NCBI GenBank assembly: GCA_003166865.1
Contig: PMUP01000056.1
Span: forward strand, 53,104-101,846
Direction of reading: 5' to 3'
DNA: 48,743 bases
From: Bryobacterales bacterium
GTDB taxonomy: Bacteria > Acidobacteriota > Terriglobia > Bryobacterales > Bryobacteraceae
Made by a program: the position numbers and the translations under genes. Below are positions 27,071 to 36,232 of this stretch, one piece after another (the first letter of the stretch is position 1; every line of letters starts with the position of its first letter). The notes under the pieces are model-generated. The model was not told the DNA's origin, made no database searches, and saw nothing but the letters and a program-made list of their open reading frames with translations.

Positions 27071-27540
27071 GACATGCACTGGTCCTGGCCGCGGCCATGG
27101 TTCTTCTGACGCCGGCCGTCTACGCTGCCCCGGAACCGCTGATCGGAACGTGGCGGCTCGAAAGTCAGGAAGTCAACGGCCAAAAAAGCAATGCCGAACC
27201 GCTTACGCTGAAGGTCTCGCAAGATGGCGATAAGCTGGCGTTCGCGTTCTCAGTGCCCGTGAACAACGTTTACTTCGTCAGCATGACTTACACAGTGAAG
27301 CTGGATGGGAGCGAAGCGGATGTCAAGAATTCGCAGGGAGAAAAGATGGGCACCATCCAAGTGACCGTCAGCGGCCCATCCCAATACAAGCTGATCTTGA
27401 AGGGACCGAATCGGCCCGACAGTTCCGGCAAGCTCACGGTTTCTCCAGATGGTAAGACTCTGAACAGCGAGCAGGACACCGTCCCAGGCGGGCCGTCGGG
27501 CCGGTCCATGCATTCCAAGCAGATTTTCTCGCGCTACTAA
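27067..27540 (+). CDS. Exported lipocalin-like protein of unknown function
   Basis: A 157-residue protein with a signal peptide ending near residue 20 (AVYAAPEP), then LIGTWRLESQEVNGQ, the start seen in lipocalin-like domains, and a run of short beta strands (MTYTVKLDGSEADVKN, YKLILKGPNRPDSSGKL). It starts inside the stop of the cupin gene (ATGA). It may bind a small hydrophobic ligand; no catalytic residues stand out. Confidence 0.72.
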   Translation: MRHALVLAAAMVLLTPAVYAAPEPLIGTWRLESQEVNGQKSNAEPLTLKVSQDGDKLAFAFSVPVNNVYFVSMTYTVKLDGSEADVKNSQGEKMGTIQVTVSGPSQYKLILKGPNRPDSSGKLTVSPDGKTLNSEQDTVPGGPSGRSMHSKQIFSRY

Positions 27541-27549
27541 CGGTGCGAA

Positions 27550-28725
27550 GTGGGCTTCCTACAGCGCTATTACCGCCGGCCTCAGCAACTCGGGGCGCGC
27601 CGGCTGAACTTCCAGGTGCACCTTTGGGCGGGGATCATCCTGACTCTGTACCTGGTTGTGATCGGAATCACCGGATCGATTCTCGTGTTTCGCCCGGAGT
27701 TGGAACAGCTTTCCGGTTTGAAGCCCTGGCAGGGAATTCGAGTCAAAGAGCCGCTCGCAGATATCGCGACGGTGGTGGAGAACTTGCGAGCCGCTTATCC
27801 GCGCTATCGCATCGTTTCTGTGGACGTTCCCACGGAGAACGACGCCACATTCGTCGCAGTTCTGCAAGGACGGGGCCGGATCAAAGTGGCCTGCGGACCG
27901 GCCGACGGCAAGGTTCTGGGTGAATTTCCGAGAGGGCGAAATTGGCTGGATGTAGTTCAGGAACTGCATGAGACTCTGCTCGTTCAGCAACGGGGCCGCG
28001 GCCGGATGTTGAACGGAATCGGCGCTGCGTTTCTGCTTTTGCTAAACGCCACCGGAATGGTGATCTGGTGGCCGGGCATACGAAATTGGAAGCGTGCGCT
28101 GAAGGTCGACTTCCGGAGGAACTGGCGGCGGATCAACTTCGACCTGCATGTTGCCGTGGGGTTCTGGACCATTCTGATCGCGTCTTTTTGGGCCTTGAGT
28201 GGCATTTATTTCGGATGGCCCCGGCAAGTTTTCAACTTGGTGAATTCGATTTCGCCAGTGATCACGGCTCGTCCTCCGGCCATCAGCGTTACGCCGGAGA
28301 GCAATGCTCCTGAACTCGATCTCCACGCGCTCGTGGGGCGTGCCTATGCAATCGATCCGGGAACTACGCTGGGCGGGATCTCCTTCCCCTACGGCCGGAG
28401 AGCGCCTCTTGGAATCCTTATGCGCCGGCGTAAGAGTCCAGGCTACGAGTACGTGGACACCGTGTACTTCAATCCGTACAGCGGCGAGTTTATTTCTACG
28501 TGGCAATACGGAGTGAACCAGAGCCTGGGCGATTGGATCATCTGGTCGCAGATCCCGTTGCACTTTGGCACCTATTGGGGGCTGGGCGTCAAGGTTGTTT
28601 GGTGCGCGGCGGGACTGGCCATCCCGGTACTAGCGGTAACGGGCCTGCTCATGTACTGGAATCGGGCCCTCCGAAGAAGGTGGAAGACGCTGCGGAAAGC
28701 CAGACCGGCGGCGGTTGCGGCCTAG
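27550..28725 (+). CDS. PepSY-associated inner-membrane protein
   Basis: A 391-residue protein with four membrane spans: near residues 28-47 (starting just after His24 in FQVHLWAG), 157-177, 201-221 (after DLHVAVGFW) and 353-372. Between them lie periplasmic PepSY-type regions. Members with these histidines near the membrane are often found beside TonB receptors and are thought to reduce ferric siderophores or other metal complexes. The start is GTG27550, nine bases after the lipocalin-like gene. It ends the receptor operon. Confidence 0.88.
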   Translation: MGFLQRYYRRPQQLGARRLNFQVHLWAGIILTLYLVVIGITGSILVFRPELEQLSGLKPWQGIRVKEPLADIATVVENLRAAYPRYRIVSVDVPTENDATFVAVLQGRGRIKVACGPADGKVLGEFPRGRNWLDVVQELHETLLVQQRGRGRMLNGIGAAFLLLLNATGMVIWWPGIRNWKRALKVDFRRNWRRINFDLHVAVGFWTILIASFWALSGIYFGWPRQVFNLVNSISPVITARPPAISVTPESNAPELDLHALVGRAYAIDPGTTLGGISFPYGRRAPLGILMRRRKSPGYEYVDTVYFNPYSGEFISTWQYGVNQSLGDWIIWSQIPLHFGTYWGLGVKVVWCAAGLAIPVLAVTGLLMYWNRALRRRWKTLRKARPAAVAA

Positions 28726-28741
28726 CCAGTTTCTCACAACC

Positions 28742-28769
28742 TTGTTCATTTTTGCGCAATGTTTATGAT
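28742..28769 (+). promoter_or_regulatory. Possible promoter of the aminotransferase gene
   Basis: TTGTTC at 28742-28747, a 16-base spacer and TATGAT at 28764-28769. The -10 box is good and the -35 box weak. Transcription would start about 14 bases before ATG28790, giving a very short leader without a clear ribosome site. Confidence 0.35.
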
Positions 28770-28789
28770 AGGCTTATTGCGAGCACACT

Positions 28790-30196
28790 ATGGCAAAAAC
28801 GAACCTCGCCAACCGTGACATCGCGACGGCGATTCACCCCTACACGAATCTGAAGGCGCACGAGGCCGAAGGTCCGCTAGTGATCAGCGAGGGCGATGGG
28901 GTTTTTGTCCGCGGTGAAGACGGCAAGATGTATCTCGAAGGACTCGCCGGGCTGTGGTGCGCGAGCCTGGGATTTTCCGAGCGGCGGCTGGCCGAGGCCG
29001 CCTACCGCCAGATGTTAAAGCTGCCCTTTTACCACACGTTCGCTCATAAAGCGACCGATATCGGTATAGAACTCGCCGAAAAACTCCTGAGTATTGCCCC
29101 GGTTCCGATGACCAAGGTGTTTTTTGTGAACTCAGGCTCGGAGGCCAATGATACAGTAGTCAAGCTGGTTTGGTATTACAACAATGCCGTCGGCCGTCCA
29201 AACAAGAAGAAGATTATCAGCCGCACCAAGGCATATCACGGCGTAACTGTGGCCAGCGCCAGTCTCACCGGGCTCGCGAACAACCATCGCGATTTCGACC
29301 TGCCCATCGACAAGATCTTGCATGTCGAGTGCCCGCATTTCTATCGCTTCGGACGGCCGGGCGAAACCGAAGAGGCCTTTGCCAGCCGCATGGCCGATTC
29401 GCTAGAGCAACGCATTTTGAGCGAAGGTCCCGGCACAGTGGCGGCATTTATTGCGGAGCCGATCATGGGCGCCGGCGGTGTACTTCTGCCACCTGCGACC
29501 TATTGGGAGAAAATCCAGGCCGTTTTAGGAAAATACGACGTTTTGTTGATTGCCGATGAAGTCATTTGCGGATTCGGACGTACGGGCGAGATGTGGGGAA
29601 CTACCACGTACGGTTTGAAGCCCGATATGATCACCTGCGCCAAGGCGCTCTCCTCCGGCTACATGCCGATCGGCGCGGTCATGGTCTCGGAAGCAATTTA
29701 CGCTGCGCTGGTGAAGCAATCCGAAAAAATCGGCGTGTTCAGTCACGGCTTCACCTATAGCGGCCATCCGGTAACCTCGGCAGTCGCTCTGGAGACGCTG
29801 AACATCTACGAAAAGGACGACATACTGTCTCACGTGCGCCGCATGGCGCCGCGAATGCAGGCCGGGTTGCGGCGGTTCGCGGACCATCCGCTGGTGGGCG
29901 AGGTGCGGGGGATCGGGCTGATCGGAGCGATCGAGTTGGTCCGGGACAAAGCGACGAAAGCGCCGTTCGACGCGGCCCAAGCTGTCGGCCCGTTTCTTGC
30001 CAAACGCGCTCATCAGCATGGTCTGATACTGCGTGCATTGGGCGACTCCATCGCATTCTGCCCTCCGCTCATCATCAACGAAGCGGAAATCGATTTGATG
30101 TTCGAGAGATTTGCTCTCGCCCTCGACGACACAGTGGCGATGGTTCGGGAGCGCGGACTGGTTGAGAACGCGCTGATCCCCGCACTGGCGCAGTAA
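28790..30196 (+). CDS. Class III PLP aminotransferase (omega-amino acid/amine:pyruvate type)
   Basis: A 468-residue cytoplasmic enzyme of full family length. NSGSEANDTVVKLV binds the PLP phosphate, AYHGVTVASASLTGL follows, LLIADEVICGFGRTG has the Asp that pairs with the pyridine nitrogen, and the lysine in TCAKALSSGYMPIGA forms the Schiff base. Overall features resemble putrescine or amine:pyruvate aminotransferases (SpuC-like). It would transfer the amino group of an amine or omega-amino acid to pyruvate, in keeping with the amine oxidases nearby. It is a single gene converging on the amidase at 30207. Confidence 0.92.
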   Translation: MAKTNLANRDIATAIHPYTNLKAHEAEGPLVISEGDGVFVRGEDGKMYLEGLAGLWCASLGFSERRLAEAAYRQMLKLPFYHTFAHKATDIGIELAEKLLSIAPVPMTKVFFVNSGSEANDTVVKLVWYYNNAVGRPNKKKIISRTKAYHGVTVASASLTGLANNHRDFDLPIDKILHVECPHFYRFGRPGETEEAFASRMADSLEQRILSEGPGTVAAFIAEPIMGAGGVLLPPATYWEKIQAVLGKYDVLLIADEVICGFGRTGEMWGTTTYGLKPDMITCAKALSSGYMPIGAVMVSEAIYAALVKQSEKIGVFSHGFTYSGHPVTSAVALETLNIYEKDDILSHVRRMAPRMQAGLRRFADHPLVGEVRGIGLIGAIELVRDKATKAPFDAAQAVGPFLAKRAHQHGLILRALGDSIAFCPPLIINEAEIDLMFERFALALDDTVAMVRERGLVENALIPALAQ

Positions 30197-30206
30197 ATCG
30201 GCCGCG

Positions 30207-31655
30207 CTAGGCGTGCACCGGAGGAATGCGTGCGCTCCACGGCCGGGCCTGCTCCAGTTGCGCCGCCAGCCGTATCAATACGTCCTCGCGCGCGTACGCC
30301 GCGCCCAATTGGACGCCCACTGGTAAGCCGTCCTTCGTCCAATGCAACGGCAAGCTGATCGCCGGCTGTCCGGCGAGATTGAAGTACGCCGTGAACGGCC
30401 ACCATAGCGCTGATGTTTTCAAACGGGCCGAATCCATGCCGAGCGCTCCCAGCTTGGGCGTGACGGTTCCGGTCACCGGCGTGATCAGAATGTCGTAGCC
30501 CCCGCGGCGGTCATGGTCCCACCAGCCGGCGAACGCGCGAGTGAACGTGTCCATGTCTTCCAGCGCCACGACATAATCGGTCGCGCTGACGCCGCGCGCG
30601 CGATCCAGCCAATACAGCGTGTCGGGATCGAGATTGTCGGGGCCTGCCTTCTTTTCCAATTTGCGCTCGAAGGATTGCAGCGCGGAGAGCAGCCGGACCG
30701 GCCAGATGCGATTGAAAATGGTCGACGTTTTCGGATCATCCAGAATCGCGGGATGAGCCAGCTCCACGGAGTGACCCAAGGTTTCGAGCAGTTTTCCCGC
30801 TTGCTCGACCGCTTCCTCACATTCAGGATGAAGACTGCCGTCGAGCGTCGCGGGCAGTCGATTCCACAGGCCGATTCTCAGCTTGCCAGGGTTAGCACCA
30901 ACTTCACTCGCATAGGATCGAACAGGAACCGGCGGCGGCATGGGATCGCCTGGCAACGACCCGGAGGCGAAATCCATGCAGGCCGCCAGATCGCGAACGG
31001 TCCGTGTCTGGAATCCCTGCACGCTCACCGGAGTGAGCCATTCCGTGGATGGCCAAATGTTGATGCGGCCCCGCGTGGGCTTCAATCCCACCAGCCCGCA
31101 AGCCGCCGCAGGTAGGCGAATGGACCCTCCGCCATCGCTGCCGTGAGCGACTGGAACCATCAGAGCAGCCACCGCGGCACAAGAACCGCCACTCGATCCC
31201 GCAGCCGTCCGCGTAGTATCCCAAGGATTTCGCGTCGGGCCCCAAGCGAGCGGCTCGGTGGTCGGCACCGCACCGAACTCCGGCGTGTTGGTTCGGCCGA
31301 GGTTGATGAAGCCGGCGGCCTTGATGCGGCGCGCCAGTTCCGTGGTCACGCTCGCGACGTAGCCATTCTCTTTCAAGAACCGCGAACCACTGGAATCCGG
31401 CTCGCCCGCCGTTGTGCAACCGAGGTCCTTGGTGAGGAACGGAACACCGCGGAACGGACCTTCCGGCAAGTGCGCCGTACGCGCCTCGTCGCGAGCTTTT
31501 TCGAAGCGCTCCCACACCACCGCGTTCAATTGCGGGTTCACCTTCTGGATACGCTGGATCGCAGCGTCCACAAGCTCCAGTGGCGACGCCTCGCGCCGGC
31601 GAACCAACTCGGCTTGCGCCGTGGCATCCATGATGTTAAGTGCGGAGGGGTCCAT
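30207..31655 (-). CDS. Amidase (amidase-signature family)
   Basis: A 482-residue enzyme with the Ser-cisSer-Lys triad region: the lysine in [10 protein letters not shown], and the glycine-serine-rich stretch [18 protein letters not shown] followed by [17 protein letters not shown]. The family hydrolyses amides to acids and ammonia or amines. ATG31655 is preferred; a TTG at 31667 is also possible and would overlap the upstream stop. It has no signal peptide. It is the last gene of the minus-strand run starting with paiB, so it may release amines for the oxidases. Confidence 0.9.
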   Translation of the reverse strand: MDPSALNIMDATAQAELVRRREASPLELVDAAIQRIQKVNPQLNAVVWERFEKARDEARTAHLPEGPFRGVPFLTKDLGCTTAGEPDSSGSRFLKENGYVASVTTELARRIKAAGFINLGRTNTPEFGAVPTTEPLAWGPTRNPWDTTRTAAGSSGGSCAAVAALMVPVAHGSDGGGSIRLPAAACGLVGLKPTRGRINIWPSTEWLTPVSVQGFQTRTVRDLAACMDFASGSLPGDPMPPPVPVRSYASEVGANPGKLRIGLWNRLPATLDGSLHPECEEAVEQAGKLLETLGHSVELAHPAILDDPKTSTIFNRIWPVRLLSALQSFERKLEKKAGPDNLDPDTLYWLDRARGVSATDYVVALEDMDTFTRAFAGWWDHDRRGGYDILITPVTGTVTPKLGALGMDSARLKTSALWWPFTAYFNLAGQPAISLPLHWTKDGLPVGVQLGAAYAREDVLIRLAAQLEQARPWSARIPPVHA

Positions 31656-31663
31656 GTTCGCTT

Positions 31664-32130
31664 TCAAAAAATCGGCGGAGTGTTAATCCAGAGGATCAGC
31701 GTCTCGGTCTTTCCAGGATTGGACCAGCGATGCTGACTCTTGCTGCTGAAATAGAAGCTGTCACCCGCCCGAAGCTGGAATTCCTCGCCCGCCAACTCGA
31801 TGTCCAGCCGGCCACGCACCAGATACAGAAACTTCTCACCTTCGTGCGAGTCAGGATCGCGGGGGCGTTCAATCCTTGTACTCGGCGCAAGTAAATGGCG
31901 CGCCGCAGAACCCGCAGGTCGTCGTTGGTGTAGAGCCGGTACTTGCTCTGGCTGCGCGCGGGACTGGCCAGCCCGAGTTTCTCCCACAAGCGCACCATGG
32001 AGGCGGACACTCCCAAGCGTTCGGCCACCGCGCCCACCTTCAGCGCTTCGCCGACTTTCCTCGCCGAACGCGCCGCTTTCTTTCTGCGATCGCCGCTCTT
32101 GGAATAGGAGTTAGTTGAAGCCTTGGACAA
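31664..32130 (-). pseudogene. Broken MerR-type regulator with C-terminal cupin domain (frameshift or internal deletion)
   Basis: The first frame (from 32130, TTG start) encodes a MerR-type helix-turn-helix: LKVGAVAERLGVSASMVRLW, then YRLYTNDDLRVLRRAIYLRR. After RRVQGLNAPAI the frame turns to nonsense. A different minus frame ending at 31664 then encodes a clean cupin: DSHEGEKFLYLVRGRLDIEL and LRAGDSFYFSSKSQHRW. The switch falls near 31850-31880, beside a run of Cs. In related regulators the MerR part is usually followed by further sequence before the cupin, so a deletion with frame change is likely. A sequencing error alone would not restore the missing middle if the family has one. Confidence 0.78.
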
Positions 32131-32145
32131 TGGACCTCAGTGATC

Positions 32146-33825
32146 CTAGGGCCGGAGCGGCTCCGGTATCGCTGCTCCGTCGGCGCGCGGATCGGACGCC
32201 GCGTAATTCGTCCCAGTCTTTGAGTTGTGCAGGATCGCCTGGCCGCGGCCCATGGTCTCCACGTACTCGCGCCCAATTCGAATCACGTGACCGCGCTCGG
32301 ACAATTGCTGGAGCGTCTGTTCGGGCACGCGCGATTCAATGTAGACGTCGCAACCTGGGGCATTGCTCTTGAAGAAACGCGGCGCCTCCAACGCTTCCTG
32401 AAGGGTCATGCCGTAGTCGACGTAATTGGAAACGAACTGCGCATGCGCCATCGGTTGCACCGCGCCTCCCATGATCCCAAATCCGATGTGCTCGTCGCCC
32501 TTCTCCATGAACGCCGGAATGATGGTGTGAAACGGCCGCTTGCCTCCGGCCAGCACGTTGGGATGTTTGGCATCGAGCGTGAAGCTCGCGCCGCGATTTT
32601 GCAGCGCGAACCCCATCCCTTCCACGGTGACCCGCGAACCGAAGCCGGAGTAGAGGCTCTGAATCCAACTGGCGATGTTGCCGTCCTTGTCGACAATCGT
32701 CAAGTACGTCGTATTACTGCCAACAGGCTCGCCAGCCTTTACTTCGCAATTGGCGCGATTGGAATTGATCAGGGCTGCACGCTTGCGCGCGTACTCTTTC
32801 GAAAGAAGCTGAGCCACGGGCGCATCGTGAACGCGAGGATCCGCAACGTTGGCGTGAACGTCCGAATAAGCCAGCTTCATTGCCTCGATGCGCTTGTGCA
32901 TTTCCGGCGCGCTGAATGCGCCCAGCGGCGACGGCGGCGACGTTTCCATGATGTTGAGCATCTCCAGCGCCGCCATCCCCTGGCCATTCGGCGGTAGTTC
33001 ATAGACGCGCCAGCCACGGTAGTCGATGGAAAGCGGCTCCACCCACTCGGACGAATACGAGGCCAGATCCTCGGCCGTCATTGTGCCGCCCAGGTGTTCG
33101 GAAGTTTTCACGATGGCGGTTGCGATCGCGCCCTTGTAGAACACGTCCGGCCCCTTCTCGGCGACTAAGCGGAACGCGCGCGCCATGTCGGGATTCTTAA
33201 ATAGTTCGCCGGTGCGTAGGCCCCTCCCGCCGGGGAGGAACACACGCTTCGACTCTGCATTCGCCTCCAACGCGCGAATCATAGCAGGATCCTTCCAATA
33301 TTCGTCAACTCCTTCGTAAACCGGAAACCCCTGCTCGGCATATGTGATCGCATCCTGGAACAGGTCCTTCCAAGGAAGCTTACCGAAGCGCTGGTGCATT
33401 CGATACCAACCCTCAACGGCGCCTGGAATAGTCACGGTGTGAATGCCATCTTGCGGCATGCTCTTGATGTCGTGCTGAGCGAGGAAGACGGGAGAAAGTG
33501 CGCGTGGCGCGGGTCCCGAGGCATTCAGGCCGGTCAGTTTCCCCGTTTTGGCGTCCCAGTACATAACGAAAAGATCTCCGCCCAGCCCGGTCATCATCGG
33601 CTCCGTAACACCGAGGACCGCATTCGAAGCGATGGCGGCGTCCACGGCGGATCCGCCGCGAGCCAGGATCTGCGCGCCGGTCTGCGATGCCAGCACCTGG
33701 CTGGTGGCAGCGATTCCTTGCTGGCTGATGACGATGGAGCGGCCGTAGTTGCGGCCGAGCACTTGTGGGTACAGGATAGACATGGAGAAAACCGAGAGTC
33801 CCAGAATACTGAATATGAGTCTCAC
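32146..33825 (-). CDS. ggt: Gamma-glutamyltransferase
   Basis: A 559-residue Ntn-hydrolase precursor with a signal peptide. The N-terminal part has MMTGLGGDLFVMYWD and PGAVEGW. The autoprocessing site is Thr372 in VGSNTTYLTIVDKDGN, the first residue of the small subunit and the catalytic nucleophile; GGKRPFHTIIPAFM and GIMGGAVQPMAHAQ follow, as in the family. The tyrosine after TT replaces the more common His. It cleaves gamma-glutamyl bonds (glutathione, gamma-glutamyl amines). The GTG start overlaps the qhpE stop as GTGA, so the two genes are coupled. Release of amines from gamma-glutamyl amides would suit the setting, but that is inference. Confidence 0.92.
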   Translation of the reverse strand: MRLIFSILGLSVFSMSILYPQVLGRNYGRSIVISQQGIAATSQVLASQTGAQILARGGSAVDAAIASNAVLGVTEPMMTGLGGDLFVMYWDAKTGKLTGLNASGPAPRALSPVFLAQHDIKSMPQDGIHTVTIPGAVEGWYRMHQRFGKLPWKDLFQDAITYAEQGFPVYEGVDEYWKDPAMIRALEANAESKRVFLPGGRGLRTGELFKNPDMARAFRLVAEKGPDVFYKGAIATAIVKTSEHLGGTMTAEDLASYSSEWVEPLSIDYRGWRVYELPPNGQGMAALEMLNIMETSPPSPLGAFSAPEMHKRIEAMKLAYSDVHANVADPRVHDAPVAQLLSKEYARKRAALINSNRANCEVKAGEPVGSNTTYLTIVDKDGNIASWIQSLYSGFGSRVTVEGMGFALQNRGASFTLDAKHPNVLAGGKRPFHTIIPAFMEKGDEHIGFGIMGGAVQPMAHAQFVSNYVDYGMTLQEALEAPRFFKSNAPGCDVYIESRVPEQTLQQLSERGHVIRIGREYVETMGRGQAILHNSKTGTNYAASDPRADGAAIPEPLRP

Positions 33826-34457
33826 ACGCTGCCTCTAGAAATCATATCTTGCGCTTGCACAACAAGAGCCTCTCGAATCGCCGATCGCGAGCTATTTTTC
33901 AACACGCGCGCGACCAGACCGGTCATGTTTGCGACGGCGAAGCTAATCCCCTGGAGGTTGCGAGCGACGGGAACGCCCGGAATCGGCCGCGGATAGGGGG
34001 ACGCATAGAACACGCCGCCATGATAGCGGAAAGCATCACGAGGGCAATCGGGATCGGGAGCCACGCCGATGACCTCAGGCAAACTGCCGGGCAAAACGTT
34101 GGCCGCGCTGACCACGAGTAAATCATCGCCAAGAACGCCGAGGAAGCTGTCGCGATGCGCTGGATTCTCGGTGCCCAAGCTCAGATTCACGAGATCCATG
34201 CGGTGGTCGCGGCACCACGCCAGCGCGCGAAGAATCACGCCGATGTTCGCCGTCAGCCTGCCATCGAAAACTTTGACCGCGTACAACTCGGCGTCGGGCG
34301 CTTTTTCGCGGATGGCGCCAGCGACTGCCGTGCCGTGGCCCAGCCGATCGATCGCATCATTATTTTCGCCAGCAGGCGCGATGCCGACGGCGCCGGCGAT
34401 TTCGCCCACGTGCGGATGGCCGAGATGAATTCCACTATCGATGATCGCAATCTTCAT
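33822..34457 (-). CDS. qhpE: Subtilisin-like serine protease, probable QhpE (QhpC leader peptidase)
   Basis: A 211-residue S8 protease without signal peptide or propeptide. Triad: Asp7 in AIIDSGIHLGHP, His41 in GHGTAVAGAI, Ser172 in QGISFAVANM; Asn120 in SAANVLPG is the oxyanion residue. The minimal cytoplasmic form is what is known for QhpE, which removes the QhpC leader after cross-linking. The start is ATG34457; the longer in-frame reading comes from inside the upstream qhpB copy. It follows qhpB2 by 22 bases and overlaps ggt by four. No other candidate leader peptidase occurs in the window, so it most likely serves the QhpC encoded 14 kb away. Confidence 0.88.
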   Translation of the reverse strand: MKIAIIDSGIHLGHPHVGEIAGAVGIAPAGENNDAIDRLGHGTAVAGAIREKAPDAELYAVKVFDGRLTANIGVILRALAWCRDHRMDLVNLSLGTENPAHRDSFLGVLGDDLLVVSAANVLPGSLPEVIGVAPDPDCPRDAFRYHGGVFYASPYPRPIPGVPVARNLQGISFAVANMTGLVARVLKNSSRSAIREALVVQAQDMISRGSV

Positions 34458-34479
34458 GCGGGCGACACGGGGATAGACC

Positions 34480-35544
34480 TTACGGCAGGACCGCGATTCC
34501 GCCTGTGACGTCGTTATTGAGATCCCACGTCTTCTCCAGTTTGAACGTGGCGGTGTCATAAACCTCGATGTCAAACCCGGCGCCGTAAATGTAGAGCTTC
34601 TCGCCATTGCTGGACATGCCGAAGCTGAAGCGCGTCCGACAAGGAACTTCGGCTTTCTGAGTCAAGCGATCGGTGGTCAAATCGAATTTCCAGAACTCGC
34701 AGACCCTGTTTCCGTTTGCACCGTTGGATACGATTGTGTAAGCAAACTTTTTGTCCGGCGTCACCTGCAGCCCTCGCATGCCGCTGGGCGCGGGGCCGAT
34801 CGGATTGTAGTTCACTTGCCGCGTCGAAAGATCCAATCGCGCTAGGCCGAACACGCGGTTGTGGACAATTGGATCGGCCGAGTTAAAGATGGACGTATGC
34901 ATGCCCGGCTGGCTGATCAAATCCAGGTCGCCTCCCAGGCGGATATTCTCCATTCCCTCGAAATCCGGCGCCGCCAGGTCCAATGTATCGACCACCTTGA
35001 AGTCCGAGGTCTGAAGAATTTTGATCTTCGGGCCGAACTGGTACAGATACTTTCCATCGGGAGACACTTCAAAAGACATGCGGTTGGTTTGCTCGTCCTC
35101 CAGCGGCATGTCTACGGTCTTGACGATCTTCTGCTGCGCCAAGTCGATCACTGTGTACTTGGCTTTTGCCACGTCGAAGTGCTCCGGCAGTTTGTCGATC
35201 TCCCTGGTCACCGTGTAGAACAGCTTGCCCTCCGGATCGGCCGCGCCGCCGCGAAAGCGGTACTGTTTGGTGGGCGTATTCAGCTCGAAATGATTGATGA
35301 CCTTGCGCGTGGCCACGTCGATCACTTCGATGCCATTGTGATCGATGGTGGTGACGTAAATCTTCTTGTGATCCGGCGCCAGGCGTATCGACGTGGGCGT
35401 ACCGGTTACCAAAGGAATGCGGTCGACGATCTCGCCCTTGGCCTCATCGAACACTAGGACGGCGGCTGGATAGGCAGGAACGTACAGCGTGCCCGCGCTC
35501 GCAACAGCCGCGAACAATGCCAGGAGCGAAAGCAAGCGCTTCAT
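34480..35544 (-). CDS. qhpB: QHNDH beta-subunit paralogue (copy 2)
   Basis: A 354-residue exported propeller with signal peptide MKRLLSLLALFAAVASA and near-identical blades to copy 1, including GTLYVPAYPAAVLVFDEA, KKIYVTTIDHNGIEVIDVAT, DPIVHNRVFGLARLDLST and the end TWDLNNDVTGGIAVLP. Differences cluster in one loop that is shorter by a few residues. No second qhpA, qhpC or qhpD exists in the window. It may be an alternative beta subunit or a relic of an operon duplication. It lies 13 bases after the paiB-like gene and 22 bases before qhpE, all on the minus strand. Confidence 0.92.
   Translation of the reverse strand: MKRLLSLLALFAAVASAGTLYVPAYPAAVLVFDEAKGEIVDRIPLVTGTPTSIRLAPDHKKIYVTTIDHNGIEVIDVATRKVINHFELNTPTKQYRFRGGAADPEGKLFYTVTREIDKLPEHFDVAKAKYTVIDLAQQKIVKTVDMPLEDEQTNRMSFEVSPDGKYLYQFGPKIKILQTSDFKVVDTLDLAAPDFEGMENIRLGGDLDLISQPGMHTSIFNSADPIVHNRVFGLARLDLSTRQVNYNPIGPAPSGMRGLQVTPDKKFAYTIVSNGANGNRVCEFWKFDLTTDRLTQKAEVPCRTRFSFGMSSNGEKLYIYGAGFDIEVYDTATFKLEKTWDLNNDVTGGIAVLP
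35288..35375 (-). repeat. Best-conserved segment of the inverted qhpB repeat, copy 2
   Basis: Reverse complement of this segment matches 19670-19757 with about seven mismatches in 88 bases by eye. It includes a 17-base perfect stretch (TACGTCACCACCATCGA). Confidence 0.8.
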
Positions 35545-35557
35545 ATATTAGATAAGG

Positions 35558-36187
35558 TTACGATAAATCGGTGCTTCGGCGCTGGATCATCAGACTAGCG
35601 ACTGCTTGCTGCAGCGGATCCTCGCTCGCCGAAAGCGCCTCGATCACACCCGCGCGATCCGCTGGCGTGCGATTCTGATTCAGCTTGAACTTTCCTTGGA
35701 GCCTTTGGATCTTGATTTCAAAGCCCGCGATTTCAGGCATCTGCTTTTGCATGAAAGGATCGCCTGGATCGAAGTCCCAAGGCTTCTCGAACGAGCTCTC
35801 GTGCTTGCCCACCAAACCCTTCAGGAGCGCGACCATGGCCTCCCGGTCCAAGATTTGGGGCACCCCGTAGGCATGGACCACGGTGTAGTTCCAGGTGGGC
35901 ACGTTCTCCGGCCGCACATACCAGGATGGAGAGATGTAGGTATGCGGGCCCTGGAAAATCACCAGCGCCTGAGAGCCGGATCGAAAGTCTTGGAGCTGCG
36001 GGTTTCTGATGGCGACGTACGCGCGCAGCACGCCGTAGGGCGCCACGTTGCGGTCCAACAGGAAGGGTATGTGCGATGCGGTCAGCTCACCGTCTCGTTG
36101 CGTAACCACCGTGGCAAAATTGAATTCCTCCATGAAGTCCTGGAGCTGAACCAAATCGTCAACGGCGAATGCCTTGGGCACATACAT
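35558..36187 (-). CDS. PaiB-type FMN-binding protein
   Basis: A 209-residue protein with the PaiB order: MYVPKAFAVDDL start, TASHIPFLLDR, then YVAIRNPQLQDF, FQGPHTYISPSWY and PTWNYTVVHAYG, the conserved flavin-fold motifs. The family is named for a Bacillus gene paired with a polyamine acetyltransferase and is often called a negative regulator, although the fold is that of flavin oxidoreductases. ATG36187 is chosen because family members begin this way; ATG36205 is possible. It is the first gene of the run leading into qhpB2, qhpE and ggt, so it may use or sense an amine-related compound. Confidence 0.88.
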   Translation of the reverse strand: MYVPKAFAVDDLVQLQDFMEEFNFATVVTQRDGELTASHIPFLLDRNVAPYGVLRAYVAIRNPQLQDFRSGSQALVIFQGPHTYISPSWYVRPENVPTWNYTVVHAYGVPQILDREAMVALLKGLVGKHESSFEKPWDFDPGDPFMQKQMPEIAGFEIKIQRLQGKFKLNQNRTPADRAGVIEALSASEDPLQQAVASLMIQRRSTDLS

Positions 36188-36232
36188 ATTTGCCCATTGC
36201 AACATATCGGCAAGGAAGGATAAACTCGCAGC

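Noticed and set aside
34480-35544. Second qhpB as an assembly duplicate of the first
   Set aside because: The copies differ at roughly a quarter of residues, have a loop length change and different neighbours, so both are real loci.
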